The notes: a model not told the origin generated them from the sequence alone. A stretch of 64,000 nucleotides of DNA from Trametopsis cervina (GCA_022385755.1 MU278388.1:1-64000); one strand, 5' to 3'. Shown: positions 47,001-59,211, counted from the first letter of the stretch. Program-made: numbers and translations.

Positions 47001-47444
47001 CAATATCCTGGATGGCGTGAATGAAAGTCTCGTCGACACCCAGTGCGCCACCCTCCATAACGACATCTTCCCATTCAGCTTCTTCAGCTTCCCTTGCCGG
47101 TAGGACAACTGTTTCAGGCTCATATCCCAGCTGGAAGACTTGATCGATAATGGCGTCGCGGGACGGTTTGGGAAGACCTAGCGGAAGGGGTAGAAGGAAT
47201 GAGTGGCATGACGCCCATGATCAGGTATGTGGTTCAGGCCGTGGTCACCTTGTAGCTGCTGCTGTATGCGGTCGTCTGTTTCTTGGCGGTCCTGATCCAT
47301 AGCTGCAGCATTCATACTCATGCGACTGGCCCGTCGCAGTCCGCGAGCCTCAGGATGGACAGGCTCGCCTTGTGCTTGACGTGCCAACCTGACACGGTGG
47401 ACCTGCCTCGAGCTACGGAAGCTCGAAGACTTCGCTTTGGCCAT
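44023..47444 (-). CDS. KDZ transposase (Kyakuja/Dileera/Zisupton class)
   Basis: Mobilises the element. ATG at 47,444 (MAKAKSSSFRSSRQ). Exons give a basic N-terminus, GLPKPSRDAIIDQVFQLGY, VDETFIHAIQDI, YRLRQRKPSYSIEAFAKVI, then the cysteine cluster and core: DWRPKNACRACCYKLEDEPP, YAMDGNNSLKRM, LIFDETGIFASACRHG, VLWIIDMVKSGELAKYALA, GYDIGC, FHGYSHCHTCQMQFHPNN, and TMERVFSASNQLASVTRYAS with RLFIEAYFRQWDEDK. The Asp of MDGN and of DETG and the Glu of MERVFS are candidate catalytic residues by family pattern. The C-terminus is helical with an acidic tail ending VQFISELAL. Exons join without visible stops. Family described by Iyer and colleagues for basidiomycete genomes. Confidence 0.9.
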
Positions 47445-47672
47445 ACTGCCTGCAGGAGATAGTACTAGTATGCAATGAAGAGAATGAGCACGACGTTGTT
47501 TGCACCCACAATGGGATATGCAGTGCAGTGGGATGAGATCGAGCAAGTGAGGCGTGCACGGTCGGTTTCATCTAATCGCTGAACGCTCAACAGGTTTGCG
47601 CTTCACATCTCAACCCAGTTCAAGTGTGGCGCCATAACCACTCTTTGTTCCAACTCCTCCCACACTCGCACC
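47445..47672. promoter_or_regulatory. Divergent promoter region of the KDZ element
   Basis: Only 228 bp separate the ATG codons of the transposase (minus) and the first passenger gene (plus). Transcription of both must start here or in the neighbouring leaders, so they are likely expressed together. No TATA box is obvious. Confidence 0.55.
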
Positions 47673-49084
47673 ATGCCGCCATTTCAACTTTACACCCCTG
47701 TCGCTGGTCAAGCCACCCCTGTCGACGAGCTGCGCATTCTCATTGTAGGTAGCAAGAAGTTAGATGGCGTGTATACGGTCGATCAGTGAGTTTACCCGTG
47801 ATGTTCAAGTATGCGGCTGATGTTGACAATCGAACAGATGGCCTCAATATACCGTTGGACAAGGCCATCCTACATTTCCTCTCGCCATCTTATGCCGCAA
47901 TATGATGGATGTCAACGCTCACAGGGTGCTCTCGCCATTCTTACAAGCCATCGTTGATCTCCCGGCCGCACGACAAGTTCAAGCCATCGACAACCTTGCC
48001 GCATTGCCCAGCATGGCAAACTTGTTGAATCGCAGCTGGGGCTACTACCCGGTGCTCAACGGCAACAATGGCCGTGAGTGCATCGGATTCAAATGGTGCG
48101 TGCTACAGGACTCGCCGTTGTTTCAACCACTAATGCTGGAAATAGGGCCGACGTCTTCCCATTTTACGACGGTCAAGTTCACCCGAAACCTCGAACCTTG
48201 GATGACCTCGCTTCTTCGCTCAAGTATATGATCAGCCGCGGCGCCGTCGTCCCCGAAGTCAAAGAGAAGGTCAAAGCCAGAGAGGACGACCTCGCACTGT
48301 TCATTGCCTCCCTCAACATTAGCCCGTCGCCGCCGCCCAGTACTTCGAGCACTTCCTCAACGGCGACACCTTCATGCACTCAGCACTCGATCCAGGGTCC
48401 ACCTTTAACTCCGAAGTCTACGCGGGCGACGCAAAGGCCTATCAGCTCATCTCCGCGCAAGATCATACGCCCGCCAGTCTCCTCTACGCCTGTCGTTGTA
48501 CCCGACTCGGACGACGAGACGGAACCCGCAGAGGTCATCCCGAAGGGCAAAGCGGGAAAGCAGCGTGCCGCGGACAAGCCCGCCCGCTCTACGGATATCG
48601 CTGCAACAGTGCAGCCCAAGCGCAAGGATGAAGCTGATAGTAGCCGCAAGAGAGCTACCGAAGAGCCAGGCAGTGCTCATCTTGCCCAACGCCGTAAGTC
48701 TTTACATGTTCTGGCTTCAGTAGGATCACACTCATATTGTGTAATACAGTCGCGTCAGGGCTCAACGGCGCCTCCTTCGTGTATGTCAACCTTCGCAACG
48801 CTCAAGGTCACATCACCTTCGCAAGCTTGACGCCGCCGCCCAACATGCTCACGGAACCCGTTCCCTCTCTTGGGGAGGTGCTCGACGACTTTGTTGACCG
48901 CTGGGGCTTCAACACGACCTTCATCTTGAACATCTACAACGCCCGGGTGAACACCGTTACCGAAGAGCAGTTCATCCACGTCCTGGTTCCCGTGATCTCA
49001 GTTCAGGAGGCGAAGTGGCTGTGGCGTCTGGTGCGCATCCCTGCTGATCGCGCGACGCGCATTAGGGACTTCTCGAGGCCGTGA
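47673..49084 (+). CDS. KDZ-element passenger gene 1, unknown function
   Basis: ATG at 47,673 in a good context (CACCATGCC). Proposed exons 47,673-47,785, 47,838-48,095, 48,146-48,694 and 48,750-49,084, all GT-AG with fitting phases. The N-terminal part (FQLYTPVAGQATPVDELRIL ... WPQYTVGQGHPTFPLAILC) is followed by a low-complexity Ser/Pro/Thr linker with basic clusters and acidic DSDDETEPAE. A compact C-terminal domain follows (GASFVYVNLRNAQGHITFAS ... FVDRWGFNTTFILNIYNARV). No catalytic motif is recognisable. Composition suits a nuclear DNA- or protein-binding factor; that is inference only. It may assist transposition or be cargo. Confidence 0.7.
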
Positions 49085-49269
49085 TCGATCCCCTTTTGCC
49101 AATGTGATCACTCGAAGTGTAAGCGTCTGTGGATCCTTTCTTGAAGTTTAGACAACTAGGTTATATTGCAATGACAAAAAACGTGACCCCGTTGACAGTG
49201 TGAGCTTTGCCTGGTGTCGAGCCTCTGGTGGTCCCGAGTCCCTCACCTCTATTTTCTCTAACCTCCACC

Positions 49270-50987
49270 ATGGTCCCTCCAGTCTCGACGCAGAAGCGAT
49301 ATTTGAGCAGCAACCGCGCCATGCTTGCTCACAAGTCTCGCATGCCTTGGCGCCATCGCACCAAGGTGAAGAACACACAGGTCAAGTCTCTTTCGCAGGC
49401 AGAAAAAATCGCCAACGCGCAGCGACGCAAAGAAAAGCAGGAAATGATTAATCAAAAGCTCGACGAAGCCCTACTGTACGTTTGGAAGCAGGCCGAATTG
49501 TTGTTCGAGGCCACCGGAACCAACTCCGTCAAGTACTGGTACGAAAGGCTACTCCAGCAGTCCGGGAAGAAGGGTCATACGCGTCGCACGAGCCGGTGGA
49601 ACGCGTTCTTATCTAAGGAGATGAAAACAAGGAACGACGGTGCGTTTTCCAATTCAACTGACGTGATACTACATGACTGAATGACTTATACGCACACAGC
49701 GCTTCCCACTGGAGTCCCGCGCCCGAAGGTGAACGAACTGGTCACGGAGATCGGCGCGCTCTGGAAGTCAATGTCCAAGGACGCGCAAGTGGACGCCACA
49801 GAGACCAAGCTCGTCCGTCTCGCGGATACCAAGGAGATGAAGCAGGCCGCTTCACACAGCGTCCCTTTGAACGCGTTCCATGACGCAAGGGCCACATTGG
49901 CTAGCGTCGAGAATGAGGTGAGTCGCATCTGCATACATATCTCATACATAAAACTGACGCACCTGTGTTCTAGCTGGAGCTGCTTCACAATCGGACTGGG
50001 CTTGAGATGGTTCTCATCGCCGTGCGCACCGATGGCAAATCGGTGACATGCCCGCAAGTCTGGACGACCGGGGAACGAGTTGAAGACTTCTATCAACTTA
50101 CCAACAAGATGACACTCTCCGACTTCGCAGGTAAGTTGGAATGTTACTGTCTCTCGGGACTTGAAGGTAAGACTCGACGTGCCATAAGACGCCTGCGATG
50201 TTCCTGACTAACCTTTCTACTCGGACACAGGGGCGGCGACGACTTATCAAGGCGAGCTGTTGGCGTTGAAGAAGAAAACCAGCAAGTTAATCAATGACAA
50301 ACTCAGTGAGTGACGGATTACATCAACTTACCTGATCGATCTCATCGGTTGGCAGTCGAGATCGCGCGTCCGGACAAGATCAGCCGCATGTTCTACGTAG
50401 GTTTCGAGAGCCACATCACTGAGAAACTCGGTATTATTCTTGTCAACTGGCCCCTGGCGCAATTGGTTTCCCCCGGCGCGATTGGCTCACGCCTTGAGCT
50501 TCAAACACTATACAACGCTTGGTCTTCAGGCGCAACTCACTTCCGCCGACTCTCTCCCGCTGAACTCGAGTTATGGCAGAACACCCGCTTCAACAACTTA
50601 CTCGCCAGCACTTCAGGCCCCGGCGAAACCAGCGAAACACCCGCGCAAGACCAGACTACAGGCACAGGTACGAAACCTCCCGCTGATGATGGCTTTTGCT
50701 AACATGCAGCAGCCGCAGATGCAGTGGTCTCACCTGCCAGTCCTTCAACACCCGGCCCGCAACCTATCTCGGGCCCATCGCCGCCAGCCGTCGAGCCACG
50801 GCTCAACATGCAAGGCCCCAGCGTGGGTGTCTTTGCCGTCAGCACCGGCTCCCCTCTTGTTGCCAAGAAACCTCGCAAACCCAGGGCCGACAAAGGCAAA
50901 AAACGGGGCCCGAGGGCGGCGAAGGCGACAGCAGCGGGGACAACAGCGGCGGGGACAGCAGACGTGGCGGTAACCGGCATGACTTAA
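49270..50987 (+). CDS. KDZ-element passenger gene 2, HMG-box-like segment, basic tail
   Basis: ATG at 49,270 (CACCATGG context). Exon joins near 49,639/49,700, 49,917/49,974 and 50,130/about 50,232 are GT-AG; the later joins are tentative. Near residue 115 SRWNAFLSKEMKTRND runs into GVPRPKVNELVTEIGALW and KSMSKDAQ, the pattern of an HMG-box-like helical domain. A further conserved-looking block reads KISRMFYVGFESHITEKLG, IILVNWPLAQLVSPGAI and LYNAWSSGATHFRRLS. The C-terminus is Pro/Ser-rich and then very basic (KKPRKPRADKGKKRGPRAA), typical of nuclear DNA binding. It probably binds DNA; whether it serves the transposase is inference. Confidence 0.7.
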
Positions 50988-51094
50988 CAGAATTTGACGT
51001 GTATCTTGTAGCATCGCTGATCCCATGTACTTATTATCATTATCATTACAATGCAACCATCAGTGTATAAAATACAGAAAATCCGAACTACAAC

Positions 51095-52191
51095 ATATGT
51101 ACTTAGGACAGACAGCCGCAGTATAGAGTGCGCCCGAGGCAAGACGGCAGTGTTGCAAAGGCGGGAAGGCAGCAGAAAAGGTGGGAAGATGTTGAGCAGG
51201 CGGGAGGGCAGCAGGGAAGGCAAGGCGGCGCGAGCAGCAGAAGCGACGAAGGGAATCTGATGGCGATGGAGGGAGGCGGCGTTGATGAAGGGAGACAGCG
51301 TTGACGAAGAGAACCTGATGATGATGCAGGGAGCCTGATGGAAGGGACAGCGCACGACAGAAGGCACGTGATAGCGGGACAGGGTGCCGAGCAGCGACCA
51401 GATATTGAGGAGGGAGCGTCTAAGGGAAGGCAGTGAGAAGGGCGGGAAGGCGGCGCAGTGGTGATGGAGGGGACGGCATTGATGAAGGGAGATGGTAATG
51501 GGGGCAGCGCGCGAGTGGAGGGCACGTGATAGCGGGACGGGGTGCCGAACAGCAACCAGACCCAGATGTTAAGGAGGGAGCGTCTAAGGGAAGGCAGAGG
51601 ACGGCGAGGAGGGCGGGAAGGCGGCGTAGGCAGCAGTGGTGATGAAGGGGACAGCGTTGATGAAGGGAACATGATGACGACGGAGGGGCATGATGGTGAT
51701 GGAGGGAACCTGATGGTTGATGGAAGGAACTTGGAACGAGGGGCGTGATAGAAGGCACGTGATGACGAGACAGTATGCCGAACAACGCAAGATTTGGCGG
51801 AGGAGCGTCTAAGAGAGAGGGCGGGCGGCGGGATAGCAACACAGGGGGCGGGAGTGGCGGGCAACGATGGATGGCACTCAGTTATGATGGCGGAGGCAGT
51901 ATTGATGACGGGAACATGATGTTGATGAAGGGACGGTCATGTTGATGGAGGGAAGCCGGTCTGGACCCGCGGTCTAGACACACTTACCCTAAGCGGATAT
52001 GTCAGCGAACATGGTACTGAGCGAAAGACTTTGAAAACCAGGCAGATTTCGTTATTCTATACAGGGTAATACAGACGGTCTTGCGTATTTAATAGCGAGT
52101 ATGCGGCTCTTGGCATAGTAGTGCCGTGTAAGCCTGGCAAAGGGGGTCACATGACAGGCATACACGGCTTGATATGGTAGAGGTCCAGGTG
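51095..52191 (-). repeat. Right terminal inverted repeat and repetitive inner arm
   Basis: The outer 330 bp (51,862-52,191) are the exact reverse complement of 42,857-43,186. The inner part (51,095-51,861) holds GGGAAGGCGG/GATGAAGGGAAC-type words and GGCACGTGATAGCGGGAC motifs (about 51,363, 51,522, 51,753), the reverse counterpart of the left arm but more diverged. Stop-free frames here are repeat products. The gap 50,988-51,094 is the 3' side of passenger gene 2. Confidence 0.88.
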
Positions 52192-52600
52192 AGAATTCTA
52201 CCTGAACGCGTTTCCTCTGGAGCGTAGTGTCGACACCTGGCAGTTCTAGCCTTCAAAAATACCTTTAACAGGACGTATGAGCGAGGAGGGCAGAACATAC
52301 TCACCACTTCCGCTCTTCAAAGCCTGCAGGTTTCCTACTCAAGTCCCTGGATTCATCCCAGTTTACCTTGCGTGTAATCAGTGGCCCGAGTACAGCGAGA
52401 TGTGGTTCTTGATTCATGCTCGTCACTGTCAACGTCTCGGTTGGTTGCGCAGGGCGCTCGAACGGTGCGAAAGCGTCAGGAAGCGAGACACTTGCATGCA
52501 TAAGTGAGTTTAGGATTCAGACATGTAACGCCAGCGTAGTGGTGGAGCTCGCCGAAGCAACTATGCACACAGTACTGCAAGTGACAACTTGAAGACGACT
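52192..52600 (-). pseudogene. Duplicated N-terminal fragment of the TBC gene, broken by the KDZ element
   Basis: From an ATG at 52,501 the minus strand gives MHASVSLPDAFAPFERPAQP ... RKVNWDESRDLSRKPAGFEE, clearly related to the start of the intact TBC gene at 34,485. The upstream 100 bases also match (GGCGAGCTCC, TGTCTGAATCCT, AACTCACTTATG). The first intron is recognisable (GTGAGT donor). The copy is cut by the KDZ element; across the insertion only a few more codons resemble the TBC gene before a stop. The TBC catalytic domain is absent. Confidence 0.75.
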
Positions 52601-55600
52601 CAGTGGGCGAATAGGTGCCCATTACGGCGATCCGATTCTGATGCCCAGTCGGAAGATCAGAAATTAGCTGAGAGTACGTGCAGCATAGGTGCAAATACTA
52701 CAAAAGCCCTCTGGTGCCCGTGCATACACGCAAACGTAAAGAGTCCAGCTACCGGGACTGAGGGGCACAGATAGGTTTTCTGGGGAGACAAAGCTTGATT
52801 TAATTGACGAGTGTCCGAGATCCATATTCACGAATGTACGCAAACACCGGCTTCGATGATTACACAGAAATGTAGCCAGACAGTTGCCCCGTTCCACGAT
52901 AACGTCGCGGTAGGAAGTGTAAGTTGGAATGGGTGGACAAATGGCATAGGTAACAGGTGGTGCGCTGGGGCAGGACCAATCTCATCACCGGTCCCGAAGC
53001 CAGGGCGCATCCTCCTACACCACAAGGAAGTGGTTCTGAATATTGGTTCGGAGGAGTCTATACGCGCTGCTATCTGGTCAAGCCGGAGGAGAGGTGTGAA
53101 ACCCATGAACGGCGAGCCATAAGCAGGCGGTTGAGAGCGCGGCCAGGATCACGACAGTCTAAATAGGCCCAGGCAATGTACGAGTAGAAGAAGTGATAGT
53201 TGGGAGTCATCGCCGAGCAAAGAGTACAACGCCAGAAGTTGAAGTTGAAGGCGTCAACTGTGCAGCTTGGAATGCGAATGAGACGCGGACAAGCCGAGCA
53301 ATATCGGCTGGGATCGAGGATAGGTTGGCGTCCCCATTTGGAGTCGTCTTGGCTGCAACCTGCATGACGACAGAACGCACGAGAACGTTTCTAGTTGAGC
53401 TGCGCAATCTGGACGAATAAGCTTGCGTGTGAGAAAGGTGGACACGGAGGACACCAGAGAGCCCCGCTGGAAGGGGAACCTTCCGAACTGAGTATCACCA
53501 CGTCCTAGGGGCGCCGTTCCAAGAATAAGGGAGAGCATACGGTCGTCATTTGACTTGCAGTCGCTGAACGTTGATGTGCATGTTAGTCTTGTGTACTTTT
53601 ATCGAATTGGTGTGCCCCACCTGGTCTCGACCCTGCTCCAAGCTCGACGCGCCGATGTCTCACGCTAAGGAGATGGTCAGATATGAGAGAGTGGCGTAGG
53701 TGCGCTAGCGAGATTTGAAACTATGCCGCGACGGGTAGTACAGGAGTGATTGACCGGTTGGAGGACGAAGAGGGGCAGGCTGTACTCAGCTATCGGGTCC
53801 CGATGTTATCGTTCTGAAGCGATTTCGTAGGGACGTCGGAGGACGGGAGATGTGAGATATAGGATGTACAAGCACGACGGGGCGGTTGAACGTCATGTTT
53901 ACTGGATGACCTCAGTTCTACTCGGCCACTGTCTGTGGCGTGAGCAAGGCCAGGCACGCTAGCGCTGCGATACAGTACCCCACAATGCGGGGTCCAGCCG
54001 CTCTACCACCGTCAAGGCATAAGCAGATACAGAGGCCGCTGCGAGAACGAGAGAATCGGCGAGCGCACAACGGTGAGAAGAAACGCAACTCACGCTCGAA
54101 CGCGGTGTGTGCCGCGGGTCCCATGGCGGCGTCCGTCCCGTCAATACACCCTATTGCACTGCGCATTGTCAGCCTAGACACGGGTCCAGGTGCGAGAGCC
54201 GTTAAGAGGGTCGAGTAGCTGAGATAGACGGCCAGCAGGCACTGTACTTAGAGAAAGCGGTGATGATAAGGAATGGATGAGTCGTCACGGACGCGTCTTT
54301 ATACATCCACGCTGACACCGTTCTCTTTGCCCGCACACCCGACAGAGTGCACCCGACACAGGGCGACAGCATGGCCCGCCCTCGGTTTCTCTGTTTTATC
54401 TGTTTTCAGTCTTTTTTTCTTCTCGCTGCCCCTCTCCGGCTGGACGTTGTGCGTGATCGTGCTGAAAACATTCCGCCATTTCGTTATCGTTCCGCCCTCA
54501 GCCGTCCGCCCTTTTTCCCGGTGTGCTGCAGCCAATCATACTGCTCAGAAATTGGTCCGTGACCGACGCCCAAACAGGTATGCCGCGGCCGGCCGTGCGG
54601 CAGAACTCAGGGTTTGACGTTAGTGGTGATCGCATCCTGGATCTTCGATTTGCGCGACTCGGCAACCCGGCTTGATGGACTTTTTAATTGACACTGTCAT
54701 AGCTGCTGCGCACGATAATGTCGGTGAAAGTTGAACGAGGTCATCATTCGAATGGACTCAAAGTCGTGTTCTGGCGTCGACGATATAACCTATTGTGGCA
54801 GTGCACAGAAGGATGTTGTTCGCGAGACTGTGTCTCACCAAACAACTTCGAATCCCAGTGGTCAAATCATAACTATGGCCAAGGGCGACAGCATCGCCAA
54901 TACGCGCTCACTAACCTTGCTCATAGATCAACAGATGGTCTCTTGCAATGGTCAAGCACGTAGAAGAATTCGCCTCGTATCACAGCCCATATATAATAGA
55001 GAAGCGAGTGTGTTCGAACACAATCGCTGCACAGCCGCATCACTGGCATCTGCCTGTGGCATATTGGCAACATGATCTCGCCACGCAGAGAAGTGCGCGT
55101 AGATGGATGCGCCCCCACCGTCTTGCTCTCAGGCTTGTCATATCAGGATCATGATGAGATACGATGGACGACGTTGTGGGAGGAGCATCAAATCGTGCGA
55201 GCTTGATATGACGGTGCGGATTTGGCTTTGGGTATCGAACGTGTAATTGAGTGATCCCGAATGTTACAGTGCTTGTGGCCAAATATAGCGTAGATGGGTA
55301 GGGCATACGAAGGCTGATATGTGCTGCTGAGCGTGGGGCTCGACCCCCGAGACGAGACGGGCAAGACGAGTGTGACATTTGAGAACAGGGATATCGAGTA
55401 GTTGCAGCTGGAGCGACGGGCCACTGGGAATCGAGACCTGACGAGCCTCGTATCGAGAACTTGCGCCTTGGAACACACACTGCTTCAAGACGGCAGTTGC
55501 GAGGTAGCCAGGTTGAGGAGTGAACCTTGTGAGGCAGCTGGACGAACCAAGGCGAAAGCTAGGCGTTCGAATGAGCAGCGCTCTGATGGGTTTGATGGAT

Positions 55601-58600
55601 ACCAGTATAGTAGGATATTGGGCTTGTATGATAGCAGGAGAGCTTCGAGAAGGCAGCCAAGCCAGCGATGTTTGGGATGCGTCCGAGGACGAGCCTTGTA
55701 TGATAGCGCAGCGGGACTCCAAGCTTGCGAGAGCTGTGGTCAAACACAGACCGAACTACCCATCCCCAGCCTGTCTTGTCCATGGCGGTCGCAGTCAAGC
55801 GAGCTAATCGCCATTGGCCAGGAGCGTCCGCGGCTCGGAAGGAGATGGGAGGAACGCCTCGGCAACAGACAAGCCCGGGCGAGCGGACCGATCCGATCAC
55901 TGGAGGAACGGTTCAGCGGATGGGCGGTGTAGTCAGCATGTCTTACGTGGGCAAGTATCGGACGACGGACGTTCGATGGGCACGGAAGGTGTGGTGTTCT
56001 GTACGCTTACTATAGGTCAGGAAGCTCGGGTGCTTGTTGGCGACCGCGTAGCATATGTGGGTTCACGTACAACTGAGTTGGAGTGGGATGCCCAGCTTGC
56101 ACTGGCAAACACAGGCGTCGTACAGCAGATCTCGCATGCTGTCGCCGCACAATATACCGCCAAATATGAAATGCGTACGAATAGCCCAACTCCCGCGACG
56201 CTCGCACGCCGAGGCGGGGAAACCGGCAAATTATCGCGCGCCGCGGCGGGGCCCATGCGCCCGCTTGTCAAGTCAGCTAGCATCGATGGCGCGCCCGGGT
56301 GCGATGGGCGGATAATGGGGATTTCGTGAGGACGATGAGCAGAAGAGGAGGACGAAAGGAGAGGGACGTACCGGGTGCTTAGTGTGCGGCGCGCTGGATA
56401 GGAAGAGCTCATGGCGTATGCATCGACGAGCAGGTACAGTACCTATGTAGTGCGTATCGATAGCCTCGTGCGCGACACTGATGCTATATCTGTGTGTGCG
56501 ACGATTCGAAGATCGCTTCGGCCGGGCACGCTGAGTCCTCGAGCTTGCAGATCCTCACGTACGGCCGCACTTCGCGTTCGGGGAGGATCGTGGAAGAGCA
56601 GCTCGGAAGTGTTCTCAATAGAAGACATGTTCGATAGGAGCAGGAGGAGGGCGTGCCTTCGTGAGACCGGAAGATGTTACTGTAATGTCGGTGGAACCAC
56701 CCTGAGCGGATTCGGACGGACAAGCTCGCGCTTGTTCAGTGTGAGTGTGTAGTGTGGATGTGGCAGGCGATATGCGGAGACGAGTACTGTAGACGGGGGA
56801 TGCACGGTAAGTATAGACGCATCCCTTTCGTCCGACGGAGGTGTGAAAGGAGAATGAACGGGCGTTGGTGAGTAAGAACGACGTCATGGGAATCGGTGCT
56901 TACCTCGTAACGCACGAAATCGGTACTTTGTATGCTCACAGCAGACACGCTCTTACCTCGTAACGGGTGGCTGACTGAGGACGATATTTGCTTAGGAACA
57001 TTAAGAACGCATTATGCTCGCTGTCAAACCGTATACTGCGTGCGCAGTTGAACCTCGTAACCAAGTACAGTATTACCATTACGATAGGAACACTAGGAAC
57101 ACGGTGTGGCGAAGCGGAAAAGGTCGTGTGCGAGCTCGTTGACCACGGACGTTCGCGTCCGATTTCACAGAGACAGCTTCTTATGAACTCGCTGCGCGTT
57201 AACGACACGGTCGTCACGAACATATGAGTTCCAGGTGGTTGGCAACCAGTCTGCAGGCGACCATTGGATGGTCAGCTACTGGTCGACTGGTATTGGTTGG
57301 CTGTCTTAACCTGGCGATCGCGAGCTGTGCTCGGTTTGAGATTCGATTGCACATGGGTGGGTAATGTCGGAGTTCGTGTTGGACGGTCGTCGACGCCAAG
57401 GCTGCACTCACGCTGGTCGGGAGAAGCGAGATGGTGTCTACATGCACGGTAGGTGAGATGCTCAGCTTGGGTTGTAAGTACGTTATGTGCGCCATGTTCA
57501 GTCAGATGAATGAGCTAGAAGCGTGCGCGAGTGCAAATGTCGGGAATACAGCGCAAATCTCGTCGAATATGCATGATGTGTGAGGCGAAATGAGGCGAAG
57601 ACGGTGCTGCGATCCACGGGTAGAGATCCAGAACACCCTTGGACACGGACGTTAGACGTCGGGGACAAGCGTGCAACGGACGGACGTTGCGGGCGGGTGC
57701 ACGGGTGGTGGGTAGACGCGATGACGCGGATGGGCGGTGACGGGATGCTGCCAGGGACTGCAAGCTACTGATGGCGTCCTTCGCTGAGGACTGATGGTGA
57801 TGCGTGATGACTTACGCTCATTGGCTTGCGCTATGTGGCACGCGACATGGCCGGCGGGCGTGGGTGGGTGCTGGAAAGTTAAGTCAGAGGACGTGATAGG
57901 GAACGGTGAACAGAAGCATCGGATACATATCTGCGACAGAGTGCGTTTGATTGGATATTTCGGCGGACGCTAGCAACGGGTGTGTGGCTCTCACCGAGTC
58001 TGCACGAACGCCGTGGGTGGACAGCGGCGGTGGGGGTGTTGGCCGTTTGACAACACCGAGGGCGCGTCCCAGACTTGCTCACTACTGTATACATAGTCAG
58101 CAGGAAATTCGGGAACGTGGAATGAGTATGTTGGCAGGCTAAACGGGGCTGTCATGACGGATAATAATGATTAGAACGCGATGAGTAGCCGGGGTTGGGC
58201 GAGCGATGGAACGGGGAGCATGCGATACCATGCTGAGCCAAGCGCAGAAGCATCCGAGCGGGTTCAGACGGTCGCCATCACGCCTCAGGCTTAGTTCGTG
58301 ATGATGGCGAGGGCAGCGGCCTGGCGTAAATTGCGTACAAGCTGATGCTGGACGTGGAACGTTGCAATCATCGCACGCTGATGGCTCGTTGACGACGACG
58401 ACGACAAGCACAACGACAGCAGCGAGAGATACGGGATGTTTACAACAGTCCCACAGCACGCAGATGGCATGTGTAGGGGCTGCTGAGGACGGTGATAATC
58501 TGGGTGTGTAAACGGCACATGCTGCAGTAGTTATGTCCGACTAGAGCCTATGGCCTACAAAGTGCGAAACGCACACAGTGGCCTTTCCGTGCTGCTCCGG

Positions 58601-58900
58601 CGATAGAGCGCACACACGTCTCCCAGAAACACAGCACAGCGCAACGAGCACAACCCCAGCCTACAGTGTCTCGCACTGGGCTTAAGGGTGTGCAGCTCGC
58701 GGTGAATAGCATCCTCGAAGGATACTGTGGCCTCTGCTTGCTCACCTCCTATTCCGGGGGCATGGCCGGACGTTTGGACCCCAAACTTGGCCAAAAATAG
58801 CATTCCTGGCCGTCGGCTCGTTTGGTCCGATACTCGGCAGCAACCAAACAGACGTTTCTATTTTTTTTTTCTCGAGGGAATGACCTAAGCTGGAACAGAG
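52601..58900. other. 6.3-kb stretch without a recognisable gene
   Basis: GC content is ordinary for the window but no frame shows a known domain and none has a convincing exon chain. Short repeats of CCTCGTAACG-type words occur at about 56,904, 56,957 and 57,053. A small multi-exon candidate is listed separately at 53,959. No transposon ends or duplications were found. It may be a long upstream region of the ATPase gene, heavily decayed DNA, or host a gene too fragmented to see. Confidence 0.45.
53959..54260 (-). CDS. Possible small spliced gene (weak)
   Basis: On the minus strand an open exon reads VYLSYSTLLTALAPGPVSRL then TMRSAIGCIDGTDAAMGPAA, reaches a canonical donor GTGAGT and, after a 53-base intron ending CTCGCAG, continues PASVSAYALTVVERLDPALW to a TAG at 53,959. 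The good intron is the only support. No family is recognised and no start codon is assured. Confidence 0.2.
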
Positions 58901-58988
58901 CGCCCGCGGCTGGCGGGAAGGCAAGGTGTTGTGGGATATTTGGCGCGTGGTGATGGGGGTTCGACTGACCGGACGAGTCGGAGGGGCG

Positions 58989-58997
58989 AATATAAGA
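58989..58997 (+). promoter_or_regulatory. TATA-like box of the H+-ATPase gene
   Basis: AATATAAGA lies about 220 bases upstream of the ATPase ATG, followed by a pyrimidine-rich stretch (CTCTCTGTCCTTTCTTC, about 59,020-59,036) typical of transcription starts in strongly expressed fungal genes. A T-run at 58,860-58,870 lies further upstream. Confidence 0.4.
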
Positions 58998-59211
58998 CCG
59001 GGCGATTTCGAGCTGCTCAATCTCTCTGTCCTTTCTTCATCCACCACATCCCGCATTGCTGCACTCGTCCTCCCTCCCGCTCGTCCAGAGCAAGCGAACG
59101 CAGTAGAAAGCCCTACCAGGGTGCTCTTCTAACCCATCCTCCTCCCACGTCTCGCCCAGCCTAGTCCTACAGCACAACTTTTTTCGTCGCTCCTCGACAC
59201 TTTCCCCCGCC

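Larger units (their letters stand above)
42849..52199. mobile_element. KDZ-class DNA transposon (element 42,857-52,191, 9,335 bp) with 8-bp target duplication
   Basis: The 8-bp sequence AGAATTCT stands at 42,849-42,856 and 52,192-52,199; inside it the ends CACCTGGACCTCTACC... are perfect inverted repeats. The element carries a KDZ transposase (minus) and two further genes (plus) that share a 228-bp divergent promoter with it. An 8-bp duplication fits Zisupton-type relatives. Because AGAATTCT is its own reverse complement, it could in principle belong to the inverted repeat, but the flanks differ on either side of it. The perfect terminal repeats and unbroken genes indicate recent movement. 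Confidence 0.88.
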
